Below are positions 8,722 through 18,624 of a DNA stretch of 64,000 bases, piece after piece (within the stretch, counting starts at the first letter, position 1; each line of letters begins with the position of its first letter). The position numbers and the translations under genes are program-made. The notes under the pieces were generated by a model. It searched no databases. It saw only the letters and a program-made list of their open reading frames with translations, and had not been told where the DNA came from. This stretch comes from Gordonia hongkongensis (lineage in GTDB: Bacteria; Actinomycetota; Actinomycetes; Mycobacteriales; Mycobacteriaceae): positions 1,736,001-1,800,000 of the forward strand of contig NZ_CP095552.1 in the NCBI RefSeq assembly GCF_023078355.1, read 5' to 3'.

Positions 8722-9657
8722 TCACCGACGTGTCAGGCGTCTCCTGAGACGTGTGACGAACCGTGTTTCTTCGACGGCCTCGGACACCTTCGGCGGTTCG
8801 GGCAGCGGCGTCGGACCCCACTCGCCGATCGAGGCGAGCACCTCGGGCACCAGGATGTCGGCGGCGAGCTCATACCCCGCGGCCGACGGGTGGAATCGAT
8901 CGGGCGACAGCATGTGCTCGGGGCGCGCGAGGAACTCCTCGGTCAGCAGGTCGGCCAATGGGACCGGCCGCCCCCCGGCGGCCCGGACCGCCGATCGCTG
9001 CGCCGCCGCCAGCGTGAGTCCCCAGCGTCGCAACACCATTCGCAGGGGCTGGGGGATCGCGGTCACCACGCCGAAATCCGGGCAGGTGCCGACGACGACC
9101 TTCGCGCCTTCGTCGACGAGTGCGTGGACGGCATCTCCGAGCCGGCGCGCCGACGGGAGCGGACTGTTGCGGGCGGTGACGTCGTTGGCGCCGACGAGGA
9201 TGACGGCCACGTCGGGTCGCTCGTGATGGACGAACATCGCCTCGATCTGGGCCGCGAGCCCCTTCGACGTCGCGCCGACGATGGCCTTGTTGGCGTAGCG
9301 GACCACCCGATCGGTCTCCGCGGCCACGCGGCGGGCGATCTGGACTCCTGGCGTCTCGTCCGCGGTCTCGGCACCCAGTCCGGCCGCGGTCGAGTCCCCG
9401 AACACCACGAGATACAGGTCGTACACGGTGTCCCGGGTGAAACGTGCGCTGGTGCCGTCGGGGCGGTACACGCCGTCGCCGTCCGGGGCGTTGTCGGTAC
9501 GGTGCGGGATCACCACGCGGGCCTCGGCGGCCTGACTGTTCAACAGGTTGTAGGCGGCCCAGCCGGCGCCGGCCGCGCCCGCGGTCGCAACCGCTGTCGC
9601 GCCGACGTCGCGCACGATCCTGGCGGGGACGATTCCTCGACGACTCGAACCGGACAC
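8722..9657 (-). CDS. SGNH/GDSL hydrolase family protein
   Basis: A 311-residue protein with an N-terminal hydrophobic segment (about 18-36) that could be an uncleaved anchor or signal peptide. It then has the SGNH blocks: catalytic Ser89 in VVFGDSTAAG, the oxyanion Asn in VGANDV, and the Asp-His pair in DRFHPSAAGY near residue 258. The family hydrolyses acyl or acetyl esters. Position matches Rv1075c of M. tuberculosis, reported as an SGNH esterase. It is transcribed with the thiolase on the minus strand and diverges from cbs with an 88-bp gap. The natural substrate is not evident. Confidence 0.85.
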   Translation of the reverse strand: MSGSSRRGIVPARIVRDVGATAVATAGAAGAGWAAYNLLNSQAAEARVVIPHRTDNAPDGDGVYRPDGTSARFTRDTVYDLYLVVFGDSTAAGLGAETADETPGVQIARRVAAETDRVVRYANKAIVGATSKGLAAQIEAMFVHHERPDVAVILVGANDVTARNSPLPSARRLGDAVHALVDEGAKVVVGTCPDFGVVTAIPQPLRMVLRRWGLTLAAAQRSAVRAAGGRPVPLADLLTEEFLARPEHMLSPDRFHPSAAGYELAADILVPEVLASIGEWGPTPLPEPPKVSEAVEETRFVTRLRRRLTRR

Positions 9658-9745
9658 GAGTGCCAGTTTAGGCGTTCAGCGGGATCTGCTGACTGGGGCA
9701 GCGGCCGGGTGTCGCTGTTCGCGGTGGCTCTGGGACCATGGACAC

Positions 9746-11140
9746 ATGCGCATCGCCAATCACGTCGTCGACCTGGTGGGCAACACCCCGCTGGTCAAGC
9801 TGAACTCGGTGACCTCACCCGGATCGGGCCTGGTCGCCGCCAAGGTCGAGTACCTCAATCCCGGTGGCAGCAGCAAGGACCGCATCGCCGTGCGGATGAT
9901 CGACGCGGCGGAGGCCTCGGGTGAGCTGAAGCCGGGCGGGACCATCGTGGAACCGACGTCGGGAAACACCGGCGTCGGCCTGGCGCTCGTCGCCCAGCAG
10001 CGCGGCTACAAGTGCGTGTTCGTGTGCCCGGACAAGGTCGGTGAGGACAAGCGCAACGTCCTGCGCGCCTACGGTGCCGAGGTCGTCGTCTGCCCGACCG
10101 CGGTGGAGCCGTCCCACCCGGACAGCTACTACAGCGTCTCCGACCGCCTGGTCACCGAGATCGACGGTGCGTGGAAGCCCAACCAGTACGCGAACCCGGC
10201 CGGTCCGCAGAGTCACTACGAGACCACCGGTCCCGAGATCTGGGCCGACACCGACGGCAAGGTGACGCACTTCGTGGCCGGCGTCGGCACCGGCGGCACC
10301 ATCACCGGCACCGGCCGGTACCTCAAGGAGGTGTCCGGCGGCTCGGTGAAGATCGTCGGCGTCGACCCTGAGGGGTCGGTGTACTCCGGCGGGACCGGGC
10401 GCCCCTACCTCGTCGAGGGTGTCGGGGAGGACTTCTGGCCGTCGGCCTACGACCCGGACATCCCCGACGAGATCATCGCGGTCTCCGACGCCGACTCGTT
10501 CGACATGACCCGGCGTCTCGCCCGCGAGGAAGGGCTGCTCGTCGGCGGCTCGTGCGGGATGGCGGTGGTCGCGGCCCTGCAGGTCGCCGAACGCGAGGGA
10601 CCCGACGCCGTCGTCGTCGTACTGCTGCCCGACGGTGGCCGCGGCTACATGGCCAAGATCTTCAACGACCAGTGGATGAGCAGCTACGGCTTCCTGCGGA
10701 CGCCGCTGGACGCCACCACCAAGGAATCCCTCGTCGGAGATGTGTTGCGCGGCAAGACCGGCGCCCTGCCCGACCTCGTGCACACCCACCCGCAGGAGAC
10801 CCTGCGCGACGCGATCGAGATCCTGCGCGAGTACGGCGTCTCGCAGATGCCGGTCGTCGGCGCCGAGCCACCGGTGATGGCCGGCGAGGTCGCGGGTGCG
10901 GTCACCGAGCGCGACCTGCTCAGCGCGGTCTTCGAAGGTCGTGCCAGCCTCGCCGACCCGGTGTCGGCGCACATGGGAGAGCCGTTCCCGCTCATCGGTT
11001 CCGGCGAACCGGTGTCGGCGGCCACCAAGGCGCTCGGCGACTGCGACGCGCTGATGGTCGTCGAGGACGGCAAGCCCATCGGCGTGATCACGCGCCACGA
11101 CCTGCTCGCCTTCGTGTCGAGCCACCCGATCGTCGGATAG
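9746..11140 (+). CDS. cbs: Cystathionine beta-synthase
   Basis: A 464-residue cytoplasmic enzyme that joins serine (or O-acetylserine) and homocysteine to give cystathionine, the first step of reverse transsulfuration. The PLP lysine is Lys44 in NPGGSSKDRIA, the substrate loop is TSGNTGVGLA, and the phosphate-binding loop is GVGTGGTITGTG. Two C-terminal CBS domains (about 335-460) are present, which distinguishes it from plain cysteine synthases and suggests control by adenosyl ligands. metB follows 10 bases later on the same strand, so the two are almost certainly co-transcribed. The pra gene that separates them in M. tuberculosis is absent. Confidence 0.95.
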   Translation: MRIANHVVDLVGNTPLVKLNSVTSPGSGLVAAKVEYLNPGGSSKDRIAVRMIDAAEASGELKPGGTIVEPTSGNTGVGLALVAQQRGYKCVFVCPDKVGEDKRNVLRAYGAEVVVCPTAVEPSHPDSYYSVSDRLVTEIDGAWKPNQYANPAGPQSHYETTGPEIWADTDGKVTHFVAGVGTGGTITGTGRYLKEVSGGSVKIVGVDPEGSVYSGGTGRPYLVEGVGEDFWPSAYDPDIPDEIIAVSDADSFDMTRRLAREEGLLVGGSCGMAVVAALQVAEREGPDAVVVVLLPDGGRGYMAKIFNDQWMSSYGFLRTPLDATTKESLVGDVLRGKTGALPDLVHTHPQETLRDAIEILREYGVSQMPVVGAEPPVMAGEVAGAVTERDLLSAVFEGRASLADPVSAHMGEPFPLIGSGEPVSAATKALGDCDALMVVEDGKPIGVITRHDLLAFVSSHPIVG

Positions 11141-11150
11141 GAGCATCACC

Positions 11151-12323
11151 GTGAGTGAACGACGCAGTGCCGCGGATTCGGTTCGCTGGCAAGGCTTCTC
11201 GACCCGCGCCATCCACGCCGGCTACGATCCGGATCCGCAGACCGGGGCGGTGAACGTCCCGATCTACGCCAGTTCGACCTTCGCCCAGGACGGCGTCGGC
11301 GGACTGCGCGACGGCTTCGAGTACGCGCGCACCGGCAACCCGACCCGACGCGCCCTCGAAGCCAATCTCGCTGCGCTCGAGAGCGGCACCTACGGACGGG
11401 CTTTCGCTTCCGGTATGGCCGCCACCGACTGCGTTCTGCGTTCGACGCTGCGGCCGGGCGATCATCTGGTGATCCCCAACGACGCCTACGGCGGCACCTT
11501 CCGGCTCATCGACAAGGTGTTCAGCCAGTGGGGCATCACCTACTCGGTGGCCCCGGTGTCCGACGTCGCCGCGGTGCGCGACGCCATCCGGCCGGAGACC
11601 AAGCTGGTCTGGACCGAGACGCCGACCAACCCGCTGCTCAACGTCGGCGACATCGAGACCCTCGCCGCCGTCGCGCACGAGGCCGGCGCGAAGCTCGTGG
11701 TCGACAACACCTTCGCCTCGCCGTACCTGCAGCAGCCGCTCGTCCTGGGCGCCGACGTGGTGCTCCACTCCACGACCAAATACCTGGGCGGGCACTCGGA
11801 TGTCGTCGGCGGCGCACTGGTCACCGACAGCGAGGAGCTCGACGAGGCGTTCGCGTTCCTGCAGAACGGCGCCGGGGCGGTCCCCGGACCGTTCGACGGG
11901 TTCCTCACCCTGCGCGGCATCAAGACCCTCGGCGTCCGGATGGACCGGCACTGCGACAACGCGGAGAAGGTCGTCGACTATCTGAGCGGCCACGACAAGA
12001 TCGACGCCGTCCTGTACCCGGGCTTGGAGAACCATCCGGGCCACGAGGTCGCGGGCAAACAGATGAAGCGCTACGGCGGCATGGTGTCGGTGCTGGTCAA
12101 GGGCGGGCTCGACGCCGCCAAGGAGTTCTGCGCCCGCACCGAGGTGTTCACGCTCGCCGAATCGCTCGGCGGCATCGAGTCGCTGATCGAACACCCCGGT
12201 GCGATGACGCACGCCTCGACGGCCGGATCGCTCCTCGAGGTCCCCGCCAACCTCGTCCGGCTCTCGGTCGGTATCGAGGACATCGACGACCTCCTCGGGG
12301 ACCTGGAGAACGCGCTGCGCTGA
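11151..12323 (+). CDS. metB: Cystathionine gamma-synthase/lyase
   Basis: A 390-residue PLP enzyme of the Cys/Met metabolism family, with the PLP lysine (Lys210) in HSTTKYLGGHSDVVGG, the conserved YARTGNPTR motif near 58, and the C-terminal SLGGIESLIEHP substrate motif. It catalyses gamma-replacement or gamma-elimination around cystathionine; the adjacent cbs suggests a role in transsulfuration. It begins with a GTG preceded by AGGAG at a 7-base distance, inside the short gap after cbs. Synthase and lyase activities cannot be separated by sequence alone. Confidence 0.93.
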   Translation: MSERRSAADSVRWQGFSTRAIHAGYDPDPQTGAVNVPIYASSTFAQDGVGGLRDGFEYARTGNPTRRALEANLAALESGTYGRAFASGMAATDCVLRSTLRPGDHLVIPNDAYGGTFRLIDKVFSQWGITYSVAPVSDVAAVRDAIRPETKLVWTETPTNPLLNVGDIETLAAVAHEAGAKLVVDNTFASPYLQQPLVLGADVVLHSTTKYLGGHSDVVGGALVTDSEELDEAFAFLQNGAGAVPGPFDGFLTLRGIKTLGVRMDRHCDNAEKVVDYLSGHDKIDAVLYPGLENHPGHEVAGKQMKRYGGMVSVLVKGGLDAAKEFCARTEVFTLAESLGGIESLIEHPGAMTHASTAGSLLEVPANLVRLSVGIEDIDDLLGDLENALR

Positions 12324-12338
12324 GGAGTCGGGTGGGCG

Positions 12339-13445
12339 TCAGACCCGCGCCTCGAGGAGCAGGTTCGACGCAGTGGTCGCCGCGACACGCGCCGAGGTCA
12401 GACCGGCCGCCCGGAAGGTGTCGAGCAGTCGAGTGGGGCCGGCCTGGGCGCCCAGCGAGGTCGTGCCGTCGGCGATGCTGTGCGGTACGCAGAGGTATGA
12501 GCTACCCGAATAGAACAGCAGTGCAACGGGATTGGTCAGATTCTCGGCCAGTGTGTCGTGCGCCAGCGGTTCGACGGCGATCACCTGACCGCCGGGACGC
12601 AGTGACGACCGTGCGTGTGCGAGCGCACCCACCGGATCGCCGAAGTCGTGCAGGGCGTCGAAGATCATGATCGCGTCGTGGTCGCCGGCGTACGACTGGG
12701 CCGTGGCCACCTCGAAGCGGACCCGGTCGTCGACCCCGGCCGCATGGGCGGCTGCGGTGGCGCGCCGGACGGACTCCTCGTGGCTGTCTACGCCGACGAA
12801 CGTGGAGTTCGGGAAGGCCTCGGCGAGCAGGATCGTGGGGACCCCGTACCCGCACCCGACGTCGAGAACGCGGATGCCGTCGGTGAGGCGCTGTCCGAGG
12901 CCGTCGATCGCCGGAACCCACTCGCTGAGCAACGACGCGCGGTAGATCGTGCCGTAGAACCGTTCGACGCCGGAGAACAGCCGGGAATCGTGGGCGTGCC
13001 AGGGCACGCCGTCGCCGGTCGCGTACGCATGCGCGAGCTGGTCGACCGAGGACCACACCGCGGCAGCGACCTCGAAGCCGGCCACGATCGCCGCCGGACT
13101 GTTGTCCTCGGCGAGCACCATCGCGTGCTCGGCGGGGAACACGAACACCTCTGGGCCATTCGCGGCGTCATCGCCGGCGTCGTGGAGCAGGACGTATCCG
13201 GCCGCGGCCTGCACGCACAACCATTCGTGCACATACCGTTCGGCGAGTCCCGAGCGTTCGGCGAGCTCGGCGCTCGTCGCCGAACCGAGTTGCGCCAGAG
13301 CCCGCCACAGTCCCAGGCGGTCGCCGAGGTAGGTGCTGATCGAGTGATAGGCATGGGTGAGATCGGCGCTCACCTGGCCGGCGAAGGCCTCGACCCGAGC
13401 GAAGTCGGTCGCGGTGCCGGAACCGGCGGCGTGTGTGGTGGTCAT
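12339..13445 (-). CDS. Class I SAM-dependent methyltransferase with winged-helix N terminus
   Basis: A 368-residue protein. Residues about 20-100 form a winged-helix-like dimerisation domain (LGLWRALAQLGSATSAELAERSGL...YVHEWL). The Rossmann methyltransferase fold follows, with the SAM motif VLDVGCGYGVPTILLAEAFP near 195 and the acidic FVGVDSHEES strand. The layout matches Rv2258c-type proteins, which can be mis-annotated as regulators. It diverges from the PIG-L gene across a 163-bp gap that carries phased repeats. The target molecule is unknown; with a deacetylase and regulator next door it could belong to a small tailoring cluster. Confidence 0.85.
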   Translation of the reverse strand: MTTTHAAGSGTATDFARVEAFAGQVSADLTHAYHSISTYLGDRLGLWRALAQLGSATSAELAERSGLAERYVHEWLCVQAAAGYVLLHDAGDDAANGPEVFVFPAEHAMVLAEDNSPAAIVAGFEVAAAVWSSVDQLAHAYATGDGVPWHAHDSRLFSGVERFYGTIYRASLLSEWVPAIDGLGQRLTDGIRVLDVGCGYGVPTILLAEAFPNSTFVGVDSHEESVRRATAAAHAAGVDDRVRFEVATAQSYAGDHDAIMIFDALHDFGDPVGALAHARSSLRPGGQVIAVEPLAHDTLAENLTNPVALLFYSGSSYLCVPHSIADGTTSLGAQAGPTRLLDTFRAAGLTSARVAATTASNLLLEARV

Positions 13446-13531
13446 GGGATGAACCTCTCGTGTGCGATGTCGTAACCACGCCGGGCGGCGTGTGCACCGA
13501 GCGTGCGCCGGCGTCCTGTCGCGGCGCTGTC

Positions 13532-13586
13532 ATGACCGGACCGTGACCCGCTGGGCGGTGAGCCGATGGTGACAGCCCCGTGACAG
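13532..13586. promoter_or_regulatory. Phased direct repeats, candidate SARP operator
   Basis: In the divergent promoter region between the methyltransferase and PIG-L genes, (A/G)TGAC-type repeats begin at 13532, 13543, 13558, 13569 and 13580. The spacings are 11, 15, 11 and 11 bp. Tandem short repeats on one helix face every 11 bp are the usual binding pattern of SARP/AfsR regulators, and a BTAD-domain regulator of that type is encoded immediately downstream of the PIG-L gene. The repeats end 23 bp before the PIG-L start codon. The assignment is inferred from pattern and context only. Confidence 0.45.
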
Positions 13587-13608
13587 CGGGCTCGGAGACC
13601 GTCGACGC

Positions 13609-14316
13609 ATGAGAACAACACAGATCAGCGACCTGGGCACCGTGATGTCCATCTGGGCTCACCCCGATGACGAGACCTACCTCGCCGGCGGCGTGATGGC
13701 CGCCGTCCGCGACGCGGGTGGGCGCGTGGTGTGCGTGACCGCGACCCGCGGCGAAGCGGCCGACGAGAATGCCACCGCCGCAGAGCGTTCGGAGCTCGCC
13801 CTGGTCCGGACCGGCGAGCTTGAGAAGGCTTTTATCGAGCTCGGCATCCAGGAGCACCACTGGTTGGACCTACCCGACGGTTCACTGGCGGCGATCGACG
13901 AGAGCGGCCCGGTCGGACGCATCACCGCCCTCCTCGACGACGTGTCACCCGACACCGTCCTGACCTTCGGTCCCGACGGCGTGACCGGGCACCCCGACCA
14001 CCGCACCGTCAACCGGTGGGTCCGCCTCGCCGTCGACCGTTCGTCGACCTGCCCGCGAATCCTTCACCCGGTGGGCACCGGGCGGGGGATCGAGTTCGAC
14101 CTCGCCCGTGAGTTCGACATGTGGGCGCTGGGCGGGCCGCGCCAGTGTCCGAAGGAGATGGTCGCGTTGCGAATCGATCTCGACGGGGCCGAACTGGACC
14201 GTAAGGTGCGAGCCCTGCTGGCTCAGCGCTCGCAGACCGCGGACCTGGCCGCGGCGATCGGCCTCGAGCGATATCGAACATGGGTGTCGGTGGAGACCTA
14301 CGCTCATCCTGCATAG
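13609..14316 (+). CDS. PIG-L family deacetylase
   Basis: A 235-residue cytoplasmic metal-dependent deacetylase of the LmbE/PIG-L family. The zinc site is in WAHPDDETYLAGG (His18, Asp21), with the third ligand in the later GHPDHRTVNRW motif. Family members remove acetyl groups from N-acetylglucosamine-containing molecules such as the mycothiol precursor and from antibiotic intermediates. It is not the housekeeping mca, which is at 33030. A BTAD regulator follows 30 bases later on the same strand, and the promoter region carries 11-bp-phased repeats, so the two may form an autoregulated unit. Substrate unknown. Confidence 0.88.
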   Translation: MRTTQISDLGTVMSIWAHPDDETYLAGGVMAAVRDAGGRVVCVTATRGEAADENATAAERSELALVRTGELEKAFIELGIQEHHWLDLPDGSLAAIDESGPVGRITALLDDVSPDTVLTFGPDGVTGHPDHRTVNRWVRLAVDRSSTCPRILHPVGTGRGIEFDLAREFDMWALGGPRQCPKEMVALRIDLDGAELDRKVRALLAQRSQTADLAAAIGLERYRTWVSVETYAHPA

Positions 14317-14346
14317 GCCGTCGGAGAACAGAGAGCGACGATCGGG

Positions 14347-17300
14347 ATGGTGGTGCGCGAAACCGAAGACGGGCACGTGTCGCCCGCGGTCGAGGTCGGC
14401 CTGCTGGGTGCACTGAGGTTGCGGGTCGACGGTGCCGAGGTCGCGGTCCCCGGGGAACGACGACGCGCCCTGCTCGCGCTGTTGACCGTCGCCGGCCGGC
14501 ACGGCATGGGTATCGGGCGGCTCGTCGACGCGCTGTGGGGCGACGATCTGCCGCGGGAACCGATTGCCGCACTGCACAATCTGGTGTCCCGGCTGCGACG
14601 CCATCTCGGCCGACACGCCGATCTGTTGGAACGACGCCCCGACGGCTACCGGCTCCGGGTGTCCGTCGTCGATGTGACGATCGTGCGCGACCTGCTCGCA
14701 TCCGCCGCCGACACGCCCGATCCCGCCGAGCGTCTCCGTCTGACCGTCCGGGCCCGCGAACTCTGGCGCGGCGAGCCGCTCGGCGAGTTCGCCGGCATCC
14801 CGGACCTGGACACCGAACGCGTTGCGTTGGAGGACCTCCACAATCGGCTCGCCGACACCCACGTCGAAGCGCTGGTGGAGTGCCGCGACCCGAGCGCGAC
14901 CGCGACAGCGAGGGCCGGTGTCGCGTCCGCGCCGCTCCGCGAGAGTTCGGCACGACTGCTCATCCGCGCACTCGCCGCCGACGGGCGTGTCGGCGACGCG
15001 ATGGCGGTCGCGATGGAGTTCCGCGACCGGTTGCGCGAGCGGACGGGTCTCGATCCGAGCCCGGCCCTCGCGTCGCTCGAGCAGCGGGTGGCGGCGGGCT
15101 CCGAATACGGGCAGGCCGAGACGAATCCGGGGCCCGGCGTGACGTCGCGGCGTCGACCTGCTGCGCCGGCCGGGCCTCTGGTGGGGAGGGAGCGAGAACG
15201 CGCCGAGATCATCCGGCTGTTGTCGGCGCATCGGGTCGTGACCCTGACCGGTACGGGCGGCGTCGGCAAGACCAGTCTCGCGCTCGACGTCGCCGCCGAC
15301 CCCGCGGTGTTCCCCGGGTACGGCGTTGCCGTCGTCAACCTCGCCGCGGTCGCGCGAGCCGACCGCGTCCTCCCGTCGGTGGTGTCCACCCTGGGTCTCG
15401 AGGTCGGGGTGGGTGCTTCCGTGGACGCGATCGCGCGCGCCGTCGACGGGTCGCTCCTGCTCGTCCTCGACAACTGCGAACATGTGTTGTCGTCCTGCCG
15501 CGAATTGGTCGCGGCGATCGTCGAACTGGCTCCTGCAGTGCGGATCCTGGCCACCTCCCGAGTCGTGCTCTCACTCTCCGCCGAGTACGTCCTGCGTCTG
15601 CAGCCCCTGACCTTTCCCACCCGCGTCGACGACGTCGACGCGGTCGTTCGGCAGCCTGCAGTGCGCGCGTTCGTCGAGCACGCGCTGCGACGCAATCCGA
15701 CCTTCGCGGTGTCGAGTCGTGAGCTCACGGACCTCGTCGACGTCGTGCGCCGTGTCGACGGGCTCCCGCTCGGCATCGAGCTGGCGGCGCGTCAGGCCGC
15801 CGTGATGCCGATCGGCCGTGGCCCGAATGCTCGATGGTGCACTCGATCTCGCGACGGGAACCGGAGCCGACGACCAGCGGCGGCTGACGCTCCGCAGCAG
15901 CATCGACATGTCATTCCGACGGCTGAGCGTGGTCGATCAAGCCGTACTCGCCGCCCTCGCACCGTTTCCCGGCGGTGTGTCGCTGCGCACGTTCGAATCC
16001 GTCGCACTGAGCGTCGAAGCGGAGGTCGTCGGCGCAGCGGGCATCGGCACGCGAGGTGACGGCGGGCTCGACCCGGTGGAGACCCTGCACCGTCTGATCG
16101 ACAGCTCGTTGCTCGTCGCCGACGCGTCGGGCGGCAGATACCGTCTCGTGCATCTCATCCGCACCCATCTGCTTGATCACCTCGACCGTGCGGGCGTGCT
16201 CGCCGCGGCCGAGGACCGGTTCCTCGACGAATGTGTCGCAACGGTGCGGGACATCGGCGACGAGTGGCTCGGCGTCGCGGAGTTCGAGGCGAATGAGCGT
16301 CTCCATGCCGAGATGGACAACCTGCGGTCGGCGCGGGACCTGGCACTGGCGCGCGGACGCGTCGACGTACTCGTGGCGATCACGACATCGCTGTCGCTGA
16401 TCAGCACATGGCGCAACCTCAACGAATTGTGGACGTGGGCCGTCGAATCGGCGCGTTCGGCGTGGCTCGATGGTCATCCCGATCGCGCCGAGATGCTGTC
16501 CGCGGCGGCCGAGGCCGCGCGGCTCGTCGGCGAGTTCGACCTCGCCGTCGACTTCGCGACCTCCGCCCTACGTCCCGATGCCTCCGGGGCACCACCGGAT
16601 CCGGATGCGCCCGCGTTGGTCGGCGCGCGGGCGGCCAGGGCGGCGGTCGCGCACTTCCGTGGCGACTTCGCGGTGGCGGTACGGGAATGGACCCGCTGCG
16701 GCACACACCCGTCCCTGGGGTCGGCGTTCCTCGCGTCTGCGGCGCTCGCCGCGTCGTACTCCGGTGACTCGAGCGGGGCTGCCCGGCTGTTGGCCGAGGC
16801 CCGGTCGACGCTGGACCCGTCGGCGGGGCCGTCGCAGCACGCCTTCCTCGACTACGTCCACGGCGAGCTGCTGTCCGCGCACGACCCGTCCAGCGCGCTC
16901 GCCCTCTACGAACGCGCCCACGAACGGGCCGCCGGCGTCGGGGCGACGTTCATCGTCGGGGTCGCTCGTGTCGGCGCGGCGGCGTGTCTCGTCCGCGTCG
17001 GCGATGTAGCGCGTGCCGCGGAGGCCTACGTCGTCCTGCTCGGGGCATGGCGCGACAGCGGTCAGCCGACGCAGCTGTGGACCACGGCGCGCGACGCCGC
17101 CGCACTGCTGCGCGTCCGGGGCCGGATCGACGTGGCCGACCTGCTCGTCGAGTGTGCCGATCTCGACCCCGCCGCGGCCTTCGACACACGCAGAGGTGCC
17201 GCGGACCGTGCTTTCGGGGACCTGGTGCACGCCGACAACACGGTCCACGCCGACACCGAAGTCGTGCTCGACCGGGCGATGCGCGAACTCCGAGAGATCA

Positions 17301-17347
17301 GGGAGTCGACGTCATCGGACGACCGCGGGAGCTCGGCGGCGCGATGA
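14347..17347 (+). pseudogene. BTAD/AfsR-type transcriptional regulator, frameshifted
   Basis: Two overlapping frames encode one regulator of about 1,000 residues. The first (14347-16059) has an OmpR-like winged helix, a BTAD domain, and an NB-ARC-like ATPase with P-loop GTGGVGKTSLAL and the LVLDNCEHVL strand. It runs into unrelated sequence after GLPLGIELAARQAAVMPIG. The second (to 17347) resumes with ARMLDGALDLATGTGADDQ and carries the helical C-terminal repeat region. Removing one base near 15803-15808 would join them. AfsR/SARP proteins activate secondary-metabolite genes. The neighbouring intact paralogue at 18625 shows the expected unbroken architecture. Sequencing error and real mutation are both possible. 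Confidence 0.75.
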
Positions 17348-17378
17348 CGTCTCCTCGGGTGGCTCCTGCAGGGCGGAG

Positions 17379-18596
17379 ATGGCCGATACTGGTCGCATGC
17401 TGCTGACTGCCGACGACGTCGACCGCGCGACCGACGAGCTTGCGTCCGTGATCCGGCGGACCCCGACGATCGCGTCGCGGGTGGTGTCCGAGCGGAGCGG
17501 TGCGCAGGTGTGGCTCAAGTGCGAGAACCTGCAACGCACCGGATCTTTCAAGCCACGCGGCGCGTACCTGCGTATCTCGCGGTTGTCGGCGGGGGAACGT
17601 GCCCGTGGGGTCGTCGCGGCCAGTGCGGGCAATCATGCGCAGGGAGTCGCCTGGGCGGCATCGGAACTGGGGATCGCCTCACGGGTCTACATGCCGGTCG
17701 GAGCCGCGCTGCCGAAGATCGCCGCGACGAAAGCCTATGGCGCAGAGGTGGTGCTCGCCGGATCGACCGTCGACGAGGCGCTCGTCGAGGCGCAGCGTCA
17801 TGCCGGTACGACGGGCGCGGCTCTGATCCACCCGTTCGATCATCTCGACATCGTTGCCGGACAGTCGACGGTCGGCGTCGAGATCCTGGAGCAGATCCCG
17901 GACGTGTCAACGATTCTCGTGCCACTCGGCGGCGGTGGGCTGCTCGCCGGCGTCGCCGCGGCGGCGCGTCTGCGACGACCGGAGGTCGAGGTGATCGGCG
18001 TGCAGGCGGCGCAGGCCGCGGCCTGGCCGACATCACTCGCCGAGGAGCGACCGACGCCGGTCGCGGCGATGAACACCATGGCCGACGGCATCGCCGTCGC
18101 GACACCCGGGAAGGTCCCGTTCGCGCACGTCTCCGAGTTCGTCGACCGGATCGTCACGGTCAGCGAGGAAGAGTTGAGCACCGCGCTGCTGCTCATGCTG
18201 GAGCGGGCGAAGCTGGTGGTCGAGCCTGCCGGGGCCGCGGCGGTGGCGGCGGCGGTGAGCGGTCGGCTCGCGCTGTCCGGGACCGTGTGCGTCGTGTTGT
18301 CCGGCGGCAACATCGACCCGCTGCTGCTGCGCCATGTGACGACCCACGGCCTGACCGCCGCCGGACGATTCCTGACCGTGACCGCGACCGTCTCCGACCG
18401 GCCCGGTGGACTGGTCGCACTGCTGGAACTGCTCCGCGACCTCGGCGCGAGTGTGCTCGACGTCGTCCATTCCCGCGTCGCCGACGATTTGTATCTCGGC
18501 GAGGTGCAGGTGACCGTCAGTGTCGAGACCCGCGGACACGACCACCAGCACGACGTCCGGCGGGCCCTCGCCGACGCGGGGTTCCTGCGGGACTGA
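17379..18596 (+). CDS. ilvA: Threonine ammonia-lyase (dehydratase) with ACT domain
   Basis: About 405 residues. It is a fold-type II PLP enzyme with the PLP lysine in TGSFKPRGAY, the loop SAGNHAQGVAW and the phosphate-binding PLGGGGLLAG. The C-terminal ACT domain (about 325-400, FLTVTATVSDRPGGLVALLE) binds amino-acid effectors. It deaminates threonine (or serine) to a 2-oxo acid; the single ACT domain and length resemble the catabolic TdcB-like group rather than the long biosynthetic form. The ATG at 17379 has a weak AGG-type ribosome site; the ATG at 17397 is an alternative. It lies between the two BTAD regulators, on the same strand. Confidence 0.85.
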   Translation: MADTGRMLLTADDVDRATDELASVIRRTPTIASRVVSERSGAQVWLKCENLQRTGSFKPRGAYLRISRLSAGERARGVVAASAGNHAQGVAWAASELGIASRVYMPVGAALPKIAATKAYGAEVVLAGSTVDEALVEAQRHAGTTGAALIHPFDHLDIVAGQSTVGVEILEQIPDVSTILVPLGGGGLLAGVAAAARLRRPEVEVIGVQAAQAAAWPTSLAEERPTPVAAMNTMADGIAVATPGKVPFAHVSEFVDRIVTVSEEELSTALLLMLERAKLVVEPAGAAAVAAAVSGRLALSGTVCVVLSGGNIDPLLLRHVTTHGLTAAGRFLTVTATVSDRPGGLVALLELLRDLGASVLDVVHSRVADDLYLGEVQVTVSVETRGHDHQHDVRRALADAGFLRD

Positions 18597-18624
18597 GGGC
18601 GAACGTCGGCGCTAACCTGTCTGG

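Noticed and set aside
9658..9745. Riboswitch upstream of cbs-metB
   Set aside because: The gap is only 88 bp and shared with a divergent gene, the cbs-metB spacer is 10 bp, and no SAM or cobalamin aptamer pattern is visible.
14347..17347. Two separate genes, a BTAD protein and an independent helical protein
   Set aside because: The intact paralogue at 18625 shows both parts in one protein, and the family sequence continues across the frame change without a gap.
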